Assembly (NCBI GenBank): GCA_052033915.1
Contig: JBPOJF010000004.1
Coordinates: 1 to 64,000, forward strand
Direction of reading: 5' to 3'
Source: CALMZY01 sp052033915
GTDB lineage: Bacteria; Verrucomicrobiota; Kiritimatiellia; CAIQIC01; JAGNIJ01
Length of the DNA: 64,000 nt
The first letter of the stretch is position 1, and each line of letters begins with the position of its first letter. Shown here one piece after another: positions 48,811 to 57,353 of the stretch. Below the pieces are notes generated by a model, which worked only from the letters and a program-made list of their open reading frames with translations, was not told the DNA's origin and searched no databases. The position numbers and the translations under genes are program-made.

Positions 48811-50466
48811 ATGAACGATTCCCGCCAGTCGCCGTTTGCCCCGCCGGAGTCCGAGTTCCAGCGCCTGAACGAGCGCCTGAAGGATCGCTATCGGATCGAG
48901 GCGATGATCGGGACGGGCGCGGTCGGCGCGGTGTACCGCGCGATGGATCTGCGCCTGAATCGCCAGGTGGCGATCAAGGCCATTCGCGAAGGGCATCATC
49001 TGGCCGCGAAATGGCGTGACCGGTTTCACGAGGAGGCGCAGATCATCGCGAAATTCGCGCACTCGGGGATTGTGCAAGTCCACGAGATCGTCGAGGTCGA
49101 TCACCGGCCGCTCATCGTGATGGAGTACGTGGAGGGCGGCGACCTCGAGGAGGCGATTCGCGCGGGCATCGAGCGCGAGCGGCTGATCGGCATCATGATC
49201 TCGGTCTGCGAGGCCGTGGGCTACGCCCACGCGCACGGCATCATCCATTGCGACATCAAGCCGCGAAACATCATGCTGACGAACGCGGGCGCGGCGAAGA
49301 TCGCCGATTTCGGTATTGCGTTGCGGGTGGACGACGAGGCCTCGCGGCCCGGCGCGCCCCTCGACCTTCGGAAGAAGAACATACGCGGCAGCCCGCAGTT
49401 CATGTCGCCCGAGCAGGCGCACGGCAACCTCTGGCAACTCAGCGCGCGGACCGACGTGTTTGGCCTTGGCGCCACGCTGTACTACGGCCTGACCCGCAAA
49501 CGCATCTACGACGGCGGGGTCGAAGAGATGCTCGAACGGGCGCGCCGGTGCGAGATCCGGCGTCCGTCGGAAGTCGCCGAGGACATCCCGCCCGAGCTGG
49601 ATGCGATCTGCATGAAGTGCATGGAGACGGAGCCCGCCGCGCGATACGCGGACGCGGCGTCATTGGCGGAGGATTTGTATCGGTTCCTCGAGGGGCTGCC
49701 TGTTTCCGTCCGGCGGTATTCCGTCTTTCAGAAAACCGCCGGGGCCATCCGATACCGGCCGAAGGCGTTCGCGCTTTCGGTGGCCGTGATCCTGTCCGTC
49801 GCGGCCGGGTCCATCGCGGCTCAAAGCCTGGATTACCACGTGGCTCGGAAGACCCTGGTGAACGTCCTTCGCGAGGGCGTGAAGGGAGTTGCCGCGGCGA
49901 CGGCCTTCCAGGTGAACCCGGAACTGGTCGAAGCTGTCCGCGGCCCGGCGGACGAGGATCAGCCCGCCTGCCGGGCGCTGGTTCGCCTGTTGAAAGACCT
50001 GAAGAGCCGGCATCCGCACGTCGATTACATGTACATCGCGCGCAAGGCGGACCGGCCGGGCTATGTCCGTTTCGTGGCCATGGACTCGTTCGAAGACCCG
50101 CTGGGCAACCTGCATCCCGGCGATGTGTACGAGGAAACGCCGAAGTATCCCGAAATGCTTGCCGCGTTCGACGGGCCGACGGCGGACCGGGATGTCAACC
50201 GGGTGGACTCATGGAACGTTGCTCTCTCCGGTTACGCGCCGGTTCGGGACGGGAAGGGGAACGCGATTGCGATCGTGGGGGTGGACCTGAAGAACAACGA
50301 GATATCGCTCGTTTTCCGGCAGATCGACCGCGCCTTCATGGTGCTGATCGGGCTTTTTCTGATCGCGACGCCGGCCCTGCTGGCCCTGATCCTGCGCTGG
50401 CGGATTGCCTTCTGGGAAGAGGCGGGGCATTCCGCATACGGCCGGTCGCGTCTGCGGGGGTTTTGA
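48811..50466 (+). CDS. Membrane Ser/Thr kinase with C-terminal extracytoplasmic sensor
   Basis: The 551-residue protein has a Hanks kinase at about residues 28-290: GTGAVGAVYRA, VAIKAI, HCDIKPRN in the catalytic loop (HRD arginine replaced by Cys), DFG and FMSPEQ. A membrane helix at about 322-340 (AFALSVAVILSVAAGSIA) is followed by a sensor region of about 160 residues that looks like a Cache domain (DYMYIARK, WNVALSGYAPVRDGKGNAIAIVGVDL). A second membrane helix (FMVLIGLFLIATPALLALIL) comes near the end. The extracytoplasmic loop would sense a ligand and signal to the kinase. It lies 48 bases upstream of the dehydrogenase genes. Confidence 0.88.
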   Translation: MNDSRQSPFAPPESEFQRLNERLKDRYRIEAMIGTGAVGAVYRAMDLRLNRQVAIKAIREGHHLAAKWRDRFHEEAQIIAKFAHSGIVQVHEIVEVDHRPLIVMEYVEGGDLEEAIRAGIERERLIGIMISVCEAVGYAHAHGIIHCDIKPRNIMLTNAGAAKIADFGIALRVDDEASRPGAPLDLRKKNIRGSPQFMSPEQAHGNLWQLSARTDVFGLGATLYYGLTRKRIYDGGVEEMLERARRCEIRRPSEVAEDIPPELDAICMKCMETEPAARYADAASLAEDLYRFLEGLPVSVRRYSVFQKTAGAIRYRPKAFALSVAVILSVAAGSIAAQSLDYHVARKTLVNVLREGVKGVAAATAFQVNPELVEAVRGPADEDQPACRALVRLLKDLKSRHPHVDYMYIARKADRPGYVRFVAMDSFEDPLGNLHPGDVYEETPKYPEMLAAFDGPTADRDVNRVDSWNVALSGYAPVRDGKGNAIAIVGVDLKNNEISLVFRQIDRAFMVLIGLFLIATPALLALILRWRIAFWEEAGHSAYGRSRLRGF

Positions 50467-50472
50467 TTGCGC

Positions 50473-50502
50473 TTGGCATGGTTTGACGCAAAGAGATAGA
50501 GT
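50473..50502 (+). promoter_or_regulatory. Near-leaderless promoter of the dehydrogenase operon
   Basis: TTGGCA, an 18-base spacer and TAGAGT, then 12 bases to the ATG at 50515. There is no Shine-Dalgarno. Confidence 0.5.
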
Positions 50503-50514
50503 CGCGCCACACGG

Positions 50515-51507
50515 ATGAAACAACAGGACAAGAACGATATCCGGTCGGTGGACAAGGCGGCGTGGCTCGGAATTCTACGCTGCATGATGCTCGCGCGGCT
50601 GACGGAAGAGCGGCTCGTGCGGCTCTACCATCAGGGCCGCATTTTCGGCGGCGTGTACACCGGCATTGGCCAGGAGGCGATCGGCGCGGCGACGACGCTG
50701 GCCTGCGCCGACCACGACCTGTTCGCGCCGTGCATCCGCAACATGACTGTCCACATCGGCCGCGGGATGCCGGTCCTGGACATTTTCCGCCAGTACCTCG
50801 GCCGCGTGACCGGCCCGACGCGCGGCCGCGACGGCAACGTACATTACGGCAATCCGAAGCGCGGCGTCTTCGCCATGATTTCGCATCTCGGGGCCATGCT
50901 GCCCGTTGTCACCGGGGCCGTGATGGCCGCGCGCCGGCTCGGGCGCGATGCCGTCGGCTTCGCCTATATCGGCGACGGCGCGACCAGCACCGGCGATTTT
51001 CACGAGGCGATCAATTTCGCGGCGGTCTTCGACGCGCCCGTCATCTTCCTGATCGAGAACAACAAGTACGCGTACTCCACGCCGAACTCCAGGCAGTACC
51101 GTTGCGCGCATCTCGTGGACCGCGCGAAGGGCTACGGGATCGAGGGGTTTTCCGCGGACGGCAACGACGCGGTGGCCCTGCATCTCCTGGCGCGCGAGTT
51201 GGCGGCCGATTTGCGCAGGAAGCCCCGCGCGGTGCTTCTCGAATGCGACACGATGCGCATGCGCGGGCATGGCGAGCACGACGATTTTTCGTATGTCCCG
51301 CGCGCGCTGATCGACGAGTACGCGAATCGGGACCCGATCCGGTCGTGCCGGGAGCAGTTGGTTGCGGCGAACATCGCGGCGCGCGAGGAGTTGGACAAGC
51401 TGGAGCGCGACTGCCGCGAAGAAGTGAACGAGGCCTATCGCCAGGCGCTTTCCGAGCCGCCGCCGGCCCCCTCGACTCTCCTGGAGGGCGTCTATGCGGG
51501 GGACTGA
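50515..51507 (+). CDS. pdhA: 2-oxoacid (pyruvate-type) dehydrogenase E1 alpha subunit
   Basis: The 330-residue protein has the E1alpha features: GGVYTGIGQEAIGAA, SHLGAMLPVVTGAVMA, and the thiamine-diphosphate motif GDGATSTGDFHEAIN...IENNKYAYST. The RMRGHGEHDD loop, which carries the phosphorylation site in eukaryotic E1, lies near residue 245. With E1beta it decarboxylates a 2-oxoacid and acylates the lipoyl group of E2. Pyruvate, acetoin and branched-chain acids all remain possible substrates. It overlaps the E1beta start by 14 bases. Confidence 0.88.
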   Translation: MKQQDKNDIRSVDKAAWLGILRCMMLARLTEERLVRLYHQGRIFGGVYTGIGQEAIGAATTLACADHDLFAPCIRNMTVHIGRGMPVLDIFRQYLGRVTGPTRGRDGNVHYGNPKRGVFAMISHLGAMLPVVTGAVMAARRLGRDAVGFAYIGDGATSTGDFHEAINFAAVFDAPVIFLIENNKYAYSTPNSRQYRCAHLVDRAKGYGIEGFSADGNDAVALHLLARELAADLRRKPRAVLLECDTMRMRGHGEHDDFSYVPRALIDEYANRDPIRSCREQLVAANIAAREELDKLERDCREEVNEAYRQALSEPPPAPSTLLEGVYAGD

Positions 51508-52477
51508 GATCACGTATCTGGAAGCCATCCGGCAGGGGCTGATTCGCCTCCTGCGCGACCACAAGGATGTCGTGCTCTACGGCGAAGACGTCGGCGCGTT
51601 CGGCGGCGCGTTCAAGGTCACGCTCGGCCTTCAGCAGGAGTTCGGCAAGGACCGCGTCTTCGACACGCCCATCAGCGAATCGGCCATCCTCGGCTCGGCG
51701 ATCGGCATGGCGACGCAGGGCCTGCGGCCGGTTGTCGAATTGCAGTTCGTCGATTTCGGCATGACCGCCGTTCACCAGATTCTCAACAACGCCGGCACGA
51801 CGTTTTACCGCACCGGCGTCCCGGTCCCGATGACCGTGCGCGCCCCGTGCGGCGGCGGCTTCGGCGGCGGGCCGTTCCACTCGGAGGAACTCGAGGCGCT
51901 GTTCTGCCTCATGCCGGGCATCAAGGTCGTGTATCCGGCGTTCCCGTCGGATGCCCGCGGGCTGATCTACTCCTCGGTGATGGACCCGAACCCGGTCATC
52001 TACCTGGAGAACAAGTATCTGTACCGGCACGTGAAGGAAAGGATGCCGGACGGGTTTGAGCCCGTCCCGCTGGGGGTGGCGCGCGTGTGCCGGGCCGGGA
52101 AGGACGCCGTTGTGTTGACGTACGGCGCCATGGTCCACGAGTCGTTGAAAGCGGCGGAGAAATTGGCGGCGGACGAAGGCTACGAGGTCATGGTCGTGGA
52201 CATGCGCACGCTGAAGCCGTACGACGTGGATACCGTGGCGTCCGCGGTCGCGGCGACGAACCGGGTCCTGGTGGTTCACGAAAGCTGGCGGACAAACGGG
52301 TTCGGCGCCGAACTGGCTGCCGTCGTCGCGGAGAAGGCGTTTCATCTTCTCGATGCGCCGGTTCGTCGCGTGACCGCGCCGGACGTCCCGATCCCGTTCG
52401 CGCAGGAGCTGGAGAACGCGTACCGGCCGAACGCCGAAACGATTGCGGAGGCATTGGCGGAGTTGATCGAGTATTGA
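51494..52477 (+). CDS. pdhB: 2-oxoacid (pyruvate-type) dehydrogenase E1 beta subunit
   Basis: The 327-residue protein starts in the end of the E1alpha gene, with CTGGAGGG as ribosome-binding site. It has VLYGEDVGAFGGAFKVT, FDTPISESAILGSAIGMA, VELQFVDFG, and the C-terminal transketolase-like domain (VLTYGAMVHESLKAAEKL, VVDMRTLKPYDVDTV, VHESWRTNGFGAELAA). It forms an alpha2beta2 heterotetramer with the upstream product. Length and motifs are standard. Confidence 0.92.
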   Translation: MRGTEITYLEAIRQGLIRLLRDHKDVVLYGEDVGAFGGAFKVTLGLQQEFGKDRVFDTPISESAILGSAIGMATQGLRPVVELQFVDFGMTAVHQILNNAGTTFYRTGVPVPMTVRAPCGGGFGGGPFHSEELEALFCLMPGIKVVYPAFPSDARGLIYSSVMDPNPVIYLENKYLYRHVKERMPDGFEPVPLGVARVCRAGKDAVVLTYGAMVHESLKAAEKLAADEGYEVMVVDMRTLKPYDVDTVASAVAATNRVLVVHESWRTNGFGAELAAVVAEKAFHLLDAPVRRVTAPDVPIPFAQELENAYRPNAETIAEALAELIEY

Positions 52478-52579
52478 AGCCATGAAGGGTTGGAGGCAAT
52501 GGAGTGATGCAGGGGGGCGGGACTCCGCCGTCTTTTCCGGCGCTCCATCGCCCCGGTTTTCCATGAGAGCGAGCCAATC

Positions 52580-53872
52580 ATGAAACAAGTCCGGATCATC
52601 ATGCCCCAGATGGGGCAGAGCGTGGCCGAGGGGACGATCATCCGCTGGACCAAGAAGGTCGGCGAGACCGTCCAGGAGGACGAGATTCTGCTCGAGGTCG
52701 AGACGGATAAGACGACCGTTGAGGTCGAAAGTCCCGCCGCCGGCAAGCTCTCCGCGTGCCTCAAGAACGCGGGCGACATGGCCGCCGCCGGCGAGGTGAT
52801 CGGCGTGATCGAGGCGGAGGGCGAGGTTCAGTCGAAAGTTGAAAAGCCCGCCGCGAACGCGCCGCACGCCCAGGGCCGGGAGAACGAGCCGCTGCTGGTT
52901 TCGCGCAACGTGGGGGGGTCGAATGTCCGCCGCGACGCCTCGCTGCCGGAAATCGATCGCGACCGGTTCTCGCCGTACGTCCTCCGGATGGCGATTCTGA
53001 ACAACATTTCGCTCCAGGAACTGGAGTCCATCGCCGGGACAGGCCGCCGGGGCCGCGTGACCAAGACCGATCTTCTCCGGCATCTCGCCCGCCGCCCGAT
53101 CGGTCCCCTCTCCGTGGCCGCGCAGGTGGGCAAGCCGGACGTGTCGCCGGACGATCTACAGACCCTCGGCAACCTGGTTCCGATGTCCTCCCTCCGGCGC
53201 ACGATCGCCGACCACATGGTGCAGTCCATCCACACAAGCGCGCATGTGACGATGGTGCACGCGGTGGATGTGACGCATGTCGTCGAACTGCGGAACCGCG
53301 TGAAGGAGGATTTCGCGAAAACGTTCGGCGCGAAGATGACGTACACGGCCGTGGTGCTCTTCGTCACATCGCGCGTGCTGAAGGACTTCCCGAAAATCAA
53401 CGCGTCCATCTACGGCACGAACATCATCCTGCGCAAGGACATTAACATCGGCTGCGCGGTGGCCCTGTCCGATGAGAGCCTCGTGGTGCCGGTGGTCCAG
53501 CAGGCCGACCGGAAAAGTTTCCCGGAGATTGCGCAGGACCTGAGCCGCCTGATCGGACTGGCGCGGAGCAAGTCGCTCTCGCGGTCGGATGTGGAACGCG
53601 GCACGTTCACGATCTCCAACTTCGGGTCGTTCGGGAGCCTGCTCGGCACGCCGATCATCAACCAGCCGCAGGTGGCGATCCTCGGCATGGGCTCGGTGTT
53701 CAAGGCCCCTGTCGTGGTGGACGGGAAGATCGTTATCCGCGATCAGTTGTACCTGAGCTTCTCGTTCGATCATCGGATCATCGACGGCGAGTTGGGCGGG
53801 CGGTTCCTGAACGCCATCAATCAAGCGACCGCCGCGCTCACCGAAGAATCTCTGAGCATCACGAATCTCTGA
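52580..53872 (+). CDS. pdhC: Dihydrolipoamide acyltransferase (E2) of the dehydrogenase complex
   Basis: The 430-residue E2 has a single N-terminal lipoyl domain (residues 3-77, lipoyl lysine in ETDKTTVEV), a peripheral-subunit-binding domain (about 130-170: SPYVLRMAILNNISLQELESIAGTG), and the catalytic core, ending with the active-site SFDHRIIDGE near residue 400. It transfers the acyl group to CoA. The E3 dihydrolipoamide dehydrogenase gene is not in this window. A 102-base gap without a promoter separates it from E1beta, so one operon is likely. Confidence 0.92.
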   Translation: MKQVRIIMPQMGQSVAEGTIIRWTKKVGETVQEDEILLEVETDKTTVEVESPAAGKLSACLKNAGDMAAAGEVIGVIEAEGEVQSKVEKPAANAPHAQGRENEPLLVSRNVGGSNVRRDASLPEIDRDRFSPYVLRMAILNNISLQELESIAGTGRRGRVTKTDLLRHLARRPIGPLSVAAQVGKPDVSPDDLQTLGNLVPMSSLRRTIADHMVQSIHTSAHVTMVHAVDVTHVVELRNRVKEDFAKTFGAKMTYTAVVLFVTSRVLKDFPKINASIYGTNIILRKDINIGCAVALSDESLVVPVVQQADRKSFPEIAQDLSRLIGLARSKSLSRSDVERGTFTISNFGSFGSLLGTPIINQPQVAILGMGSVFKAPVVVDGKIVIRDQLYLSFSFDHRIIDGELGGRFLNAINQATAALTEESLSITNL

Positions 53873-53920
53873 CCCGCAGATTCGTCGAACCACCGTTCGG
53901 CGCGCCGTGAAATCAATCGC

Positions 53921-53950
53921 TTGACGATCCCGATTCCGTTCTGCTACACA
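53921..53950 (+). promoter_or_regulatory. Near-leaderless promoter of the small basic protein gene
   Basis: TTGACG, an 18-base spacer and TACACA, then 9 bases to the ATG at 53960. There is no Shine-Dalgarno. Confidence 0.45.
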
Positions 53951-53959
53951 TCCGTGCCC

Positions 53960-54094
53960 ATGGGACAGCAACTTAGAACCAGAGTAAAGCGTGCGGCCCG
54001 CCTGCGTCGCAAGAAGAGACTGAAAAAAGCGGCTCGGGCGCAGAAGTCCAAGGCGAAGCCTGCCGTGCCCGCGGCGGCCAAGCCGACGGCGTAG
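53960..54094 (+). CDS. 44-residue highly basic protein
   Basis: The short reading frame starts MGQQLRTRVKRAARLRRKKR and ends in an Ala/Pro/Lys tail. About two fifths of its residues are Lys or Arg. It has its own promoter and lies in a 354-base gap between E2 and a response regulator, which would otherwise be empty. Similar tiny basic proteins, resembling ribosomal proteins, occur in Verrucomicrobia and relatives, but I cannot name a family with certainty. Binding to rRNA or nucleic acid is the likely role. Confidence 0.65.
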   Translation: MGQQLRTRVKRAARLRRKKRLKKAARAQKSKAKPAVPAAAKPTA

Positions 54095-54226
54095 TGTCCG
54101 CGGCTCGTCAGCGTGTCTCAGGTGAAGCGCCTTTGCCGATGCGCTGCCGGGCGATTCTTTTGAATCCAGGCGTGACATCGTTGGAACGATCTTCTAATAT
54201 TCCCCCAATCAAGGGGGGCTGACACC

Positions 54227-54580
54227 ATGATTCTCGTTGTGGACGATGACAAAATCCTGGCCCAGCTTCTAAAAAAACTCCTCGAGGACGCGGGCTATGA
54301 GGTCCGGGTGGCCAACGACGGCGAGGCCGCCTACCAACATCTCAGGGATCCGAAGTGCCGCGCTGTGCTTCTCGATATCCGCATGCCCGGCATCAACGGC
54401 GCCGAACTGCTTATGCTTATGACGGCCGAGGGTATCAAGGTGCCGGTCATCGTCATCGCCGGGTTTCCCGATTTTGACGAAGCGGAGATGAAGCAGTTCC
54501 CGAACGTCAAAAAGATGTTCCACAAGCCGCTGTACCCCGAAGAGGTTCTCGCGGCGGTCCGCGAGTTTGCCAGGAAGTGA
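54227..54580 (+). CDS. Single-domain response regulator
   Basis: The 117-residue receiver starts MILVVDDDK with phosphoacceptor Asp50 in LLDIRMPG and the Lys of FHKPL. The conserved Thr/Ser position is Ala (VIVIAGFPD), which may weaken phosphorylation-driven switching. AAGGGGGG precedes the ATG. There is no output domain and no adjacent histidine kinase. Confidence 0.88.
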   Translation: MILVVDDDKILAQLLKKLLEDAGYEVRVANDGEAAYQHLRDPKCRAVLLDIRMPGINGAELLMLMTAEGIKVPVIVIAGFPDFDEAEMKQFPNVKKMFHKPLYPEEVLAAVREFARK

Positions 54581-54653
54581 CGGACAGAAGATAGAAGTCC
54601 GAAAGAAACGTTCCGCCCGCTGACTGCTGATCTCCGTCCTCTCGTCCTTCGAC

Positions 54654-54682
54654 TTGCTCTGAGCGCCTTCCGGTCTTACCAT
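54654..54682 (+). promoter_or_regulatory. Leaderless promoter of the CsgG-like gene
   Basis: TTGCTC, a 17-base spacer and TACCAT, then exactly 6 bases to the ATG at 54689. Confidence 0.55.
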
Positions 54683-54688
54683 GTTCCC

Positions 54689-55624
54689 ATGACGATCCTG
54701 AAACGCGCGTTCGTGCTGCTCGCGGTTCTCTTTCTGCTCATCGTTTCCGGTTGCCGGACGCCCGCCGGACACCCGTCCCCGTATCGCTCCAATCGCGTCA
54801 TGAAGCCCGTCGTGGCGGTTGCGGATTTCGAGAACCTCGCCAACGTGCAGGGGCAGTGGAATCTCGGCAAAGGCATGGCCGATGTTCTGGTCGCTCAGTT
54901 GCTGGAGACAGAGCGCGTCGTGGTGCTGGAGCGCAAGGATCTGAAAGATGTGCTGGGTGAAATCATCCTGCAGGGCGGCGACTTGTTCCGCAAGGAGGGC
55001 CGGGTCGATCGCGGCCGCCTGAAGAACGCCAGGTACCTGATCCACGGCTCCGTCACCGATTTTACGGAGACGGGCGAGGGCGCGGGCTGGTTCGGCATTC
55101 CCTGGTTGAAAATTTTCGGTCACGGTTCCCGCGCGCGCGTGGCGATCCATATCAAGGTGTCGGACGTCGAGTCGGGCGAGGTCGTCGCGTCGGTCAAGGC
55201 GGCAAGAACCGTCTCGGCGGGCGGTGCCGGCGTGGAGGGGCGTTACAAGGATGTGATGTTCGGAGGCGATGTGTTCTTTCGGACGCCGCTGGGCAAGGCG
55301 ACCGAGGGCGCGATTCATTCTGCCGTGCGCCAGATCCTGCGCGATCTGCCCGTCCATGACTGGCAGCCGCGGATTGCCGAATCCGCCGGCGACACCGCGG
55401 TGATCAACGGCGGGAAGAATGTCCGCGTCCGCGTGGGCGACCGGTTCAAGGTTCGCGAGGCGCCGCGCAATATCACCGACCCCGTGACCGGCAATGTGAT
55501 CGAGACGGTGCCCGGCCGGGTGGTCGGGAAGGTCCGGGTCACGAAGGTGAACCCGGCATCGGCTTGCGCGGTGATTGATGAGGGAGTCGCCAAACGAGGT
55601 GATTTTCTGGAGGCGGTTCGCTAG
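54689..55624 (+). CDS. CsgG/HfaB-like lipoprotein
   Basis: The 311-residue protein has a lipoprotein signal (MTILKRAFVLLAVLFLLIVSGC). Its body resembles the CsgG fold: VVAVADFENLAN, the helix LGKGMADVLVAQLLETERVVVLERKDLKDVLGE, ARYLIHGSVTDFTE, and IKVSDVESGEVVASVKA. A C-terminal SH3-like part (VRVGDRFKVREAP...GKVRVTKVNPASA) follows, as in many CsgG-like proteins outside curli systems. CsgG forms an outer-membrane pore for curli subunits. No csgA/B/E/F genes are present, so the role here is open. ruvA starts 10 bases downstream. Confidence 0.82.
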   Translation: MTILKRAFVLLAVLFLLIVSGCRTPAGHPSPYRSNRVMKPVVAVADFENLANVQGQWNLGKGMADVLVAQLLETERVVVLERKDLKDVLGEIILQGGDLFRKEGRVDRGRLKNARYLIHGSVTDFTETGEGAGWFGIPWLKIFGHGSRARVAIHIKVSDVESGEVVASVKAARTVSAGGAGVEGRYKDVMFGGDVFFRTPLGKATEGAIHSAVRQILRDLPVHDWQPRIAESAGDTAVINGGKNVRVRVGDRFKVREAPRNITDPVTGNVIETVPGRVVGKVRVTKVNPASACAVIDEGVAKRGDFLEAVR

Positions 55625-55633
55625 AGTTGTGCC

Positions 55634-56230
55634 ATGATCACTTTTCTTGAAGGTGTTGTCGTGGAGAAAGACCCGACCCGCGTAGTCCTCAATGTGGGCG
55701 GTGTCGGCTACGAGGTCTTTATTCCCCTCAGCAGCTACGACCATCTTCCCGCGCCCGGCGACGCGTGCAAGATCCTGACCTACGACTATGTGCGCGAGGA
55801 TGTCCACGCGCTGTACGGATTCCTGACCGCCGATGAGCGCCGCATGTTCCTCATGCTGCTGAACGTCAGCGGCATCGGCCCCAAGCTGGCCCTGACCGCG
55901 TTGAGCGGGCTGTCGATCCGGGAGTTGAAGGCGGCCATCGCGCAGGCGGATGTCAAGCGGATCAGTTCGATTTCCGGGATCGGCAAGAAGACGGCGGAGC
56001 GCATCGTCGTGGAGCTGCGGGACAAACTCGGCGCGGGCGAGGCGATGGAGGCGATGACCGCGCAGGAGGAAAGGACTCCGGAGAGCGCGCGGACACGTGA
56101 CGCGATTCTCGCCCTCATTTCGCTGGGATACAAGCAGGCCGAGGCCCAGCAACTGGTGCAGGCCGCCGTGGCGGGCGCGAAGCCGGATGCGACGGTGGAG
56201 GAGGTCGTACGAAGGGCGCTGGCAAGATGA
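55634..56230 (+). CDS. ruvA: Holliday junction branch migration protein RuvA
   Basis: The 198-residue protein has the N-terminal OB domain (MITFLEGVVVEKDPTRVVLNVGGVGYEV), tandem helix-hairpin-helix motifs (NVSGIGPKLALTALSGL and SISGIGKKTAERIVVELRDK), and a flexible linker to the C-terminal domain III (ARTRDAILALISLGYKQAEAQ) that contacts RuvB. A TAGAGT placed 6 bases before the ATG, at 55622-55627, could be a -10 box, although no good -35 is present. It forms an operon with ruvB. ruvC is not adjacent. Confidence 0.95.
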   Translation: MITFLEGVVVEKDPTRVVLNVGGVGYEVFIPLSSYDHLPAPGDACKILTYDYVREDVHALYGFLTADERRMFLMLLNVSGIGPKLALTALSGLSIRELKAAIAQADVKRISSISGIGKKTAERIVVELRDKLGAGEAMEAMTAQEERTPESARTRDAILALISLGYKQAEAQQLVQAAVAGAKPDATVEEVVRRALAR

Positions 56231-56272
56231 TGTTCAATGGCCGACCGGCCATTGGAATTTGGAAATAGGATC

Positions 56273-57289
56273 ATGACCGAACGATTCATAACCACCACGC
56301 TGAACAAGTCGGACACCGATTTCGACATCAGCCTGCGGCCGGCGCAGTTCGGCGATTTCGTCGGCCAGGCCAAGGTTCGCGAGCGGCTGGAGCTTTTTGT
56401 GGACGCCGCGAAGGGCCGTAAGGACGTGCTGGATCACGTCCTGCTTTCCGGCCCGCCGGGACTGGGAAAAACGACGCTGGCCTACATCCTCGCGAACTCC
56501 ATGAAGGTCAACATCAAGTCGACCTCCGGTCCGGTCATCTCCAAACCCGCCGACCTTGCCGGCCTCCTGACGAATCTGGAAAAGGGAGACATCCTGTTCA
56601 TCGACGAAATCCACCGTCTTCAGAAGTCGGTGGAGGAGTACCTGTACTCGGCGATGGAGGATTACGTCATCGACATCATGATCGACCAGGGGCCGCATGC
56701 GCGGTCTGTCCGGTTGAACCTGCCGCGATTCACGCTCGTCGGCGCGACGACGCGGAGCGGACTGCTGACGGCGGCGCTGCGCTCGCGGTTCGGGCTGAAT
56801 GCGCGGCTCGATTACTACGAGGCCGGCGACCTGCAGTCCATCATCCAGCGGTCGGCCCGGATTCTGAATGTGGATGTGGACGAGGACGGGTCGGCCGAAA
56901 TCGGCAAGCGCGCGCGCGGAACGCCCCGCATCGCGAACAATCTTCTCCGCTGGGTCCGCGACTACGCGCAAGTCCGCGCCGACAACAAGATCACGAAGCC
57001 GATCGCGGACAAGGCGCTGTCCATGCTCGACATCGACGAGCACGGGCTGGACGAAATGGACAAGCGCATCCTCGAAACCATCCTCCACAAATTTGCCGGC
57101 GGCCCCGTGGGTGTCAACTCGCTCGCGGTGTCCGTCGGCGAGGAACCGGACACGATCGAAGAAGTCTATGAACCGTTCCTGATCCAGGAAGGCTACCTGA
57201 AGCGCACGCCGCAGGGCCGTGTTGCAACCGACCGCGCGTACGAAAAGTTCGGACTCAAGCCCGGCGGAAAGCAGAAGGAGCTGTTCTAG
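56273..57289 (+). CDS. ruvB: Holliday junction branch migration ATPase RuvB
   Basis: The 338-residue AAA+ protein begins MTERFITTTLNKSD and has DFVGQAKVRERLELFVDAA, Walker A GPPGLGKTT, Walker B ILFIDEIHRL, sensor GATTRSGLLTAALRSRFG, and the winged-helix C-terminus ending YLKRTPQGRVATDRAYEKFG. It drives branch migration with RuvA. AGGA just upstream supports 56273 rather than the in-frame ATG at 56237. The 42-base gap after ruvA contains a 7-bp AATGGCC/GGCCATT inverted repeat. Confidence 0.95.
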   Translation: MTERFITTTLNKSDTDFDISLRPAQFGDFVGQAKVRERLELFVDAAKGRKDVLDHVLLSGPPGLGKTTLAYILANSMKVNIKSTSGPVISKPADLAGLLTNLEKGDILFIDEIHRLQKSVEEYLYSAMEDYVIDIMIDQGPHARSVRLNLPRFTLVGATTRSGLLTAALRSRFGLNARLDYYEAGDLQSIIQRSARILNVDVDEDGSAEIGKRARGTPRIANNLLRWVRDYAQVRADNKITKPIADKALSMLDIDEHGLDEMDKRILETILHKFAGGPVGVNSLAVSVGEEPDTIEEVYEPFLIQEGYLKRTPQGRVATDRAYEKFGLKPGGKQKELF

Positions 57290-57353
57290 GCGGCAGGGGC
57301 AGAGGCCGGACCGGAGTGTGGAAGCGGCAGTGGCCGCTCAAGGAAGGGTGAAG

